Assembly (NCBI GenBank): GCA_964423425.1
Contig: CAYRES010000002.1
Span: forward strand, 186,001 to 250,000
DNA from: CAYRES01 sp964423425
Lineage (GTDB): Bacteria; Actinomycetota; Thermoleophilia; RBG-16-64-13
Direction: 5' to 3'
DNA length: 64,000 nucleotides
This document shows, one piece after another, positions 60,230 to 64,000 of this stretch (within the stretch, counting starts at the first letter, position 1; each line of letters opens with the position of its first letter). A model generated the notes under the pieces. That model saw only the letters and a list, made by a program, of their open reading frames with translations, did not search any database and was not told the DNA's origin. Position numbers and translations under genes: made by a program.

Positions 60230-61450
60230 ATGGCACGTTCCGCCGACAAGACGGCTGCGTTATCGCGTACGTATCCACCTTTCCCGGTGGCTCCGGGGCG
60301 CTTCGACCAGAAGCATGAGATGTTCAAGCGGGTGGCCTGGGACGAGGATTTCGCCCACCTGGGCCGCCGCTTCTACGCGGACATCGTGTACAAGGACAAG
60401 GTGGGGTATCGTCAAATCGACTATGCCTTCCGTAATGCCGCTTGGAACCTTGAGTGGCAGTGGGGGTTCGGGAACTCGCGCAGCAACTCGGGTCTCTACA
60501 GTTGGGAGGGCGTGCCCGCCAAGATGCAGTGCTACCTGGATCAGGCGGAGAGGCTGCCACTGCAGGCCGGAGAGGCCACCGCCCTCGTCAAGCGGGTGGC
60601 TCGCTTCCTGGGTGCCGACTTGGTGGGTGTGTGCCGCGTGTATCCAGGGTGGGTGTACTCTCACGAATTCGACCTCGTGGAGCGGACGCACCGGCGGCTC
60701 GAGTTGCCGAAGGGGTGCCGCAACGCCGTGGTGATGGCCGTGGAGATGGACTACGAGGCCCTGCGCTCTTCGCCCACCGGCGTGGGTGGGGCGGGGACGG
60801 GTTTGGGTTATTCGCGGATGGCGTTCGTGGCTGGTCTCCTTGCCGTGTTCATCCGGGGCTTGGGCTACCGGGCGGTGCCCTCAGGCAACGACACCGCTCT
60901 CAGTGTGCCTCTGGCCTTGGCGGCCGGCCTTGGGGAAGTGGGCCGTCATGGGCTTCTCATCACGGAGGAGTACGGGCCGCGCGTGCGCCTGTGTAAGGTG
61001 TTCACCGACCTGCCCTTGAAGTGTGACGAGTACCGGCCTTTCGGGGTGGAGGAGTTCTGCCGCGAATGCAAGCAGTGTGCGGCTCATTGTCCCTCGCGGG
61101 CTCTCTCCTTTATGGAGAAGACGCTTGAAGGACCGAGCATCTGCAATCATTCCGGCATCCCCAAGTGGTACATAGACGCCGAGAAATGCTTCTCGTTCTG
61201 GGCGCAGAATCGGTTGGACTGCGCGAACTGCATCCGGGCCTGTCCCTTCAACAAGAAACCTGGACTTCATCATGCGGCGGTGAGGGCAGTGGTGAGGCGC
61301 ACGGGTGCCTTCAACGGATTGTTCACCGCGGCCGACCGGATGCTCGGCTATGAGGACCAGGTACCGGCGGCACACTTCTGGGAGGGGGGCGCACGAGGCC
61401 GGGGACGCACTCCGCGGGGTCACGCGTCACCGGGAGTGAAGCCTGCGTGA
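60230..61450 (+). CDS. Reductive dehalogenase-like corrinoid/iron-sulfur protein without TAT signal
   Basis: A 406-residue protein with reductive dehalogenase (RdhA) features. The C-terminal half has CRECKQCAAHCPSRALS (CX2CX2CX3CP) and CFSFWAQNRLDCANCIRACP, the longer-spaced second [4Fe-4S] motif typical of RdhA. Upstream, VPLALAAGLGEVGRHGLLI, YGPRVRLCKVFTDLPL and GYSRMAFVAGLLAVFIR match the corrinoid-binding core shared by RdhA and epoxyqueuosine reductase (QueG); the CxxxW second cluster and the N-terminal QWGFGNSRSNSG region favour RdhA. No twin-Arg signal and no RdhB anchor gene are present, so the protein is predicted cytosolic. ATG 60230 with GGGGGG upstream. It overlaps an AEC permease by 4 bases. 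The substrate is unknown. Confidence 0.85.
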   Translation: MARSADKTAALSRTYPPFPVAPGRFDQKHEMFKRVAWDEDFAHLGRRFYADIVYKDKVGYRQIDYAFRNAAWNLEWQWGFGNSRSNSGLYSWEGVPAKMQCYLDQAERLPLQAGEATALVKRVARFLGADLVGVCRVYPGWVYSHEFDLVERTHRRLELPKGCRNAVVMAVEMDYEALRSSPTGVGGAGTGLGYSRMAFVAGLLAVFIRGLGYRAVPSGNDTALSVPLALAAGLGEVGRHGLLITEEYGPRVRLCKVFTDLPLKCDEYRPFGVEEFCRECKQCAAHCPSRALSFMEKTLEGPSICNHSGIPKWYIDAEKCFSFWAQNRLDCANCIRACPFNKKPGLHHAAVRAVVRRTGAFNGLFTAADRMLGYEDQVPAAHFWEGGARGRGRTPRGHASPGVKPA

Positions 61451-62328
61451 GGGAGATACTCGGTATCGTTCTGCCCACTTTCCTGGCGGTGGGTTTGGGA
61501 TTCGCCTTCGGCAAGTGGCGGAAGCCCGACATGACGCCGGTGGTGGACGTGGCCATGTACATCTGTGTGCCGGCACTGGCATTCACGTCGATGCTCGGTG
61601 GGCCCGTGGACTTGGCCTCGGCGGCGCGGCTCTGGGTGTCCGCCCTCATCGTGATGGTGGGCACCTATCTGATGGCGCGGCTGGTGTTCGGCCTCCTTGG
61701 ACGGAAGCACTCCGGTCTGTATCTGCCCATCGTGTTCATGAACACCGTGAACATACCCTTTCCCATCATGTTCCTGGCGTTCGGCAGCGAGGGCTTGGCC
61801 AAGGTGACTCTCTTCTACATTCCGACGGCGTTGCTCGTGTATTCCTGGGGTATTCACCTGGCGGCCCGCAGCACGTCGTGGCAGGCGAGCGCCAAGGAGA
61901 TACTGAAGGTACCGCTACTCTTTGCCTCTGTCGCCGGTTTGGTGGTGGGTCTCCTCGAGGTGCAGCTGCCCGCCCTCCTGGTCGATTCCCTGGAGTTCAT
62001 CTCCCAGGCCGCTATCCCGCTCGTGTTGATTGTCCTCGGTGTGAACATGGCGGCGACACGAGTGTCGCAGTTCTCCACGGCGTTGCTTGCGTCCGGGCTG
62101 CGCATGGGGGTGGGGTTGGGTCTTGGCTTCGCGGCTGTAGCTCTGCTCGGCCTCACCGGGTTGGAGCGGACCGTGGTCATCTTCGAGGCGGGCATGCCGG
62201 GGGCGGCCTTCGTGGCCCTCTTGGCCGCCAAATACGACAACGAAGCCGAACTCGTCTCCTCGGTGGTGTTTCTCACCACCGTAGCCGCCCTCGTCACGGT
62301 GCCGTTGTACCTCTTGCTGCTGCGCTGA
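61447..62328 (+). CDS. AEC (auxin efflux carrier) family permease
   Basis: A hydrophobic protein of 293 residues with about ten membrane helices in the AEC/bile-acid-like fold. Family-like segments: LGIVLPTFLAVGLGFAFGKW, MNTVNIPFPIMFLAFG (the NxxNxxFP-type motif), AIPLVLIVLGVNMA, GMPGAAFVALLAAKYD. AEC carriers in bacteria move carboxylates such as malate, malonate or other small acids. GTG 61447 overlaps the dehalogenase-like gene stop (GTGA), so the two are translationally coupled, suggesting transport of its substrate or product. Confidence 0.9.
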   Translation: MREILGIVLPTFLAVGLGFAFGKWRKPDMTPVVDVAMYICVPALAFTSMLGGPVDLASAARLWVSALIVMVGTYLMARLVFGLLGRKHSGLYLPIVFMNTVNIPFPIMFLAFGSEGLAKVTLFYIPTALLVYSWGIHLAARSTSWQASAKEILKVPLLFASVAGLVVGLLEVQLPALLVDSLEFISQAAIPLVLIVLGVNMAATRVSQFSTALLASGLRMGVGLGLGFAAVALLGLTGLERTVVIFEAGMPGAAFVALLAAKYDNEAELVSSVVFLTTVAALVTVPLYLLLLR

Positions 62329-62423
62329 ACACCGTCTGCTCGGGTGGAGGCATACAGCGTGACCCACACCTGTGTGTTCGTGTCGCGGTCGTGTACAATT
62401 CCCTGCGGTACTTGGTAAATGAA

Positions 62424-62441
62424 CATTCACTCAAATGAATG
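62424..62441 (+). promoter_or_regulatory. Inverted repeat, likely TetR operator
   Basis: CATTCA-CTCAAA-TGAATG: perfect 6-base arms around a 6-base spacer, 14 bases before the TetR gene start. ATTCAC recurs at 62449-62454. A -10-like TACAAT is at 62394-62399. Autoregulation by the TetR protein is inferred. Confidence 0.6.
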
Positions 62442-62454
62442 AGGGTTTATTCAC

Positions 62455-63090
62455 ATGGCTCGAGTGACGGAGGAACACGTGCGTTCCCGCGAGGACGCCA
62501 TCGTGGGAGCGGCGCTCAGCATGTTCGCCCGCAAGGGCGTGGCCGGCGCTACGATGCAGGATGTGGCCACCGCGGCGGGACTGAGCGCGGGCGCTATCTA
62601 TCGCTATTTTCCCGGCAAGGAGCAGTTGGTGGAGGCCGTCTTCGAGCGCATAGGTGAGAGTGACCGACTGCTGTTCGCGGAACTCGCTGAAGGCATGCAG
62701 TCTTCCGGCGAAGCGTTGGCGAACGTGGGCCGCGTGGTGAGTAGCAGCCTCTCCTCCGATACAGTGCGTGACCAGACCATCCTCGTACTCGAGTGGATTC
62801 TGGCCGAAGCCCGGGCGAACGATCCCGCCCAGGGCACCCGCGGGGTGGTGGAGGAGGCTCAGCTGTCGATCATAGAGACTCTGGTGCGGCGGTCGCAGGA
62901 GGCCGGGGGACTCGATCCGGGCATCGATCCGCACGCTTTTGCCGTGATCCTCTTGTCCTGCCTGGTAGGAGTGAGGGTGGTGGCGCTTGAACTGACGGAA
63001 TCCGTCGACATGGACCAGGTCTTCGAAGCTCTACAGGACGTGCTCCTGCGCTTGGGCTCGGTCCGTGACGAGGTGGAGGTGGAATCATGA
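62455..63090 (+). CDS. TetR/AcrR family transcriptional regulator
   Basis: A 211-residue TetR-type repressor. The N-terminal helix-turn-helix (about residues 12-55) has REDAIVGAALSMFARKGVAG, TMQDVATAAGLSAGAIYRYF and PGKEQLVEAVFER; the C-terminal ligand-binding domain is unclassified. ATG 62455 follows GAGGGTTTATTCAC. It overlaps the MMPL gene by 4 bases, so the regulator likely controls that exporter and itself through the inverted repeat upstream. Confidence 0.92.
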   Translation: MARVTEEHVRSREDAIVGAALSMFARKGVAGATMQDVATAAGLSAGAIYRYFPGKEQLVEAVFERIGESDRLLFAELAEGMQSSGEALANVGRVVSSSLSSDTVRDQTILVLEWILAEARANDPAQGTRGVVEEAQLSIIETLVRRSQEAGGLDPGIDPHAFAVILLSCLVGVRVVALELTESVDMDQVFEALQDVLLRLGSVRDEVEVES

Positions 63091-64000
63091 GACGACCCAG
63101 GCTGCGGTTTTCCACCGCATGGTTGGCCCGGGTGTGCGCCCGCCATTCGTGGATTGTGGTGGGTGTGTGGGTGGTGATCCTGGCTTTGGCCGCGGTGTCG
63201 GCCACCGGGCTGGGCGGAGCCCTCACTGCGAAGGAGCTCGAGGCAACCAACGAACCGGAAGCGGTGAGAGGCGAAATCCTCCTGCAGGAGCGTCTGCGCG
63301 GGCCGGAGCCGGAAATGGAGACGGTGATCATCCGCTCCGAGACTCTCACCGTCGACAGGCCCGAGTTCCAGGCGGTGGTGGGACAGACCTCCGAGGCGCT
63401 GTCGCAGCTGACCTCAATAGTGGCCTCGGCCCCCACGTACTACCAACTCGAGGCCATGGGCATGCCGGCGGCTGCGTCTATGGTTTCCGCCGATGGGCAC
63501 AGCACCATCATTCCCGTCACCTTGACGGCTGCGGAGGCGGGGGGGCCGGACAGGCTCGACGCGTTTCTCGACACGGTGGCGGCGCAGCAGGTGGAAGGTT
63601 TTGAAATCCTCACCATCGGAAGCGGTAGCGTGGGGCGCGAGATGATGCAAACGGCCGAGGACGACCTGCTGCGTGTGGAAGTCTTCGGGGTGCCGGTCAC
63701 GCTGTTCGTGCTCATTCTCGTGTTCGGTGCATTGGTCGCTGCCGGAGTCTCACTGGCTCTCGCCGGGGTGAGTATTCTGGTGGCGGTGGGTGCGACCGCA
63801 CTGGTGGGCCAAGTGGTCGACCTCTCCTTCTTCGTGGTCAACGTGGTTGCCATGCTGGGTATGGCTGTAGGTATCGATTACGCTCTCTTCATCACCGAGA
63901 GGTATCGTGAGGAGAGGCGCAACGGAGTGGAGAAGCAGGCGGCCATCGAGATCGCCGGAGCCACTGCGAGTCGTGCGGTGCTCTTCTCCGGACTCACAGT
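63087..64000 (+). CDS. MMPL/RND family transporter (3' cut by window edge)
   Basis: The first 304 residues of an MMPL-type RND exporter; the gene runs past the window end. A membrane helix near residues 22-43 (HSWIVVGVWVVILALAAV) is followed by an extracellular domain with the MMPL-like ERLRGPEPEMETVIIRSE, then helices from about residue 190. The motif GMAVGIDYALFITERYREER and SRAVLFSGLTV belong to the conserved RND/MMPL helix-4 and nearby loop. ATG 63087 overlaps the TetR stop (ATGA). Exports lipids or drugs in relatives; substrate unknown. Confidence 0.9.
   Translation, partial: MRRPRLRFSTAWLARVCARHSWIVVGVWVVILALAAVSATGLGGALTAKELEATNEPEAVRGEILLQERLRGPEPEMETVIIRSETLTVDRPEFQAVVGQTSEALSQLTSIVASAPTYYQLEAMGMPAAASMVSADGHSTIIPVTLTAAEAGGPDRLDAFLDTVAAQQVEGFEILTIGSGSVGREMMQTAEDDLLRVEVFGVPVTLFVLILVFGALVAAGVSLALAGVSILVAVGATALVGQVVDLSFFVVNVVAMLGMAVGIDYALFITERYREERRNGVEKQAAIEIAGATASRAVLFSGLT

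Noticed and set aside
60230..61450. Epoxyqueuosine reductase (QueG) as the identity of the iron-sulfur protein
   Set aside because: The overall core is shared, but the long-spaced CFSFW...CANCIRACP second cluster and the N-terminal region fit RdhA better; not fully excluded without profile scores.

Overview
This window is a high-GC stretch of bacterial chromosome carrying almost only single-copy core genes, most of them on the + strand. The gene order, the many GTG starts, the abundance of 4-base start/stop overlaps (ATGA, GTGA) and the leaderless-looking promoters point to a Gram-positive actinobacterium. The ECF transporter beside rpoA/rplQ, the short archaeal/Thermotoga-type SAH hydrolase, a selenium-type YedE cassette and a reductive-dehalogenase-like protein fit an uncultured, probably anaerobic lineage (Coriobacteriia/OPB41-like or Thermoleophilia-like). 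That placement is inference. Two runs of 10 N next to G/C homopolymers (40984-40993 and 60136-60145) show that this is a draft or metagenome scaffold.

Layout. 1-5337: end of the ribosomal-protein/rpoA operon (rpoA, rplQ), a fused EcfA1-EcfA2 plus EcfT, truA, then rplM-rpsI behind a strong promoter and ended by a 28-bp perfect palindromic terminator. 5599-11911: glmS, a triple fusion AcpS-NnrE-NnrD, a CBS-domain protein, a small membrane protein and a CCA/poly(A) polymerase-family enzyme. 12139-18716: rpmE, a DUF1385 membrane protein, prfA, a PrmC-TsaC fusion, rpiB, glyA and a dCMP deaminase, mostly translationally coupled. 18781-25985: the complete F1Fo ATP synthase operon (atpI-B-E-F-H-A-G-D-C). 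26048-34468: murA, a LytR-CpsA-Psr protein, a SAM-salvage unit (purine nucleoside phosphorylase-like remnant, ahcY, mtnA), an NDP-sugar pyrophosphorylase and a ComF protein. 34580-45280: hpf, secA, prfB with its programmed +1 frameshift, ftsE-ftsX, an M23 peptidase interrupted by the first gap, a C-terminal processing protease, rsmE, a HIT protein and a YqeY protein. 45347-52254: phoH, pgpH-type HD hydrolase, ybeY, a GNAT acetyltransferase, era, deoC and recO.

After 52255 the window becomes less routine. guaB is on the - strand, divergent from a FakA-FakB (DAK2-DegV) fusion. A four-gene - strand cassette (YedE-like transporter, TusA/YedF-like carrier, class V cysteine desulfurase, DUF3343) has the composition of a sulfur/selenium trafficking unit. 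A hypothetical protein with a Ser/Thr-rich tail follows, then the second gap, then a cytosolic reductive dehalogenase-like iron-sulfur protein translationally coupled to an AEC-family permease. The window ends with a TetR regulator coupled to an MMPL-family exporter cut by the window edge.

The most interesting items are the TAT-less reductive dehalogenase-like gene with its permease, the selenium-type cassette, the shortened PNP-like gene inside the SAM-salvage operon, several enzyme fusions (AcpS-NnrE-NnrD, PrmC-TsaC, FakA-FakB), and an ECF ATPase in which two non-consensus residues map to the same composite ATP site. I found no tRNA, rRNA, CRISPR array, transposase or phage gene.
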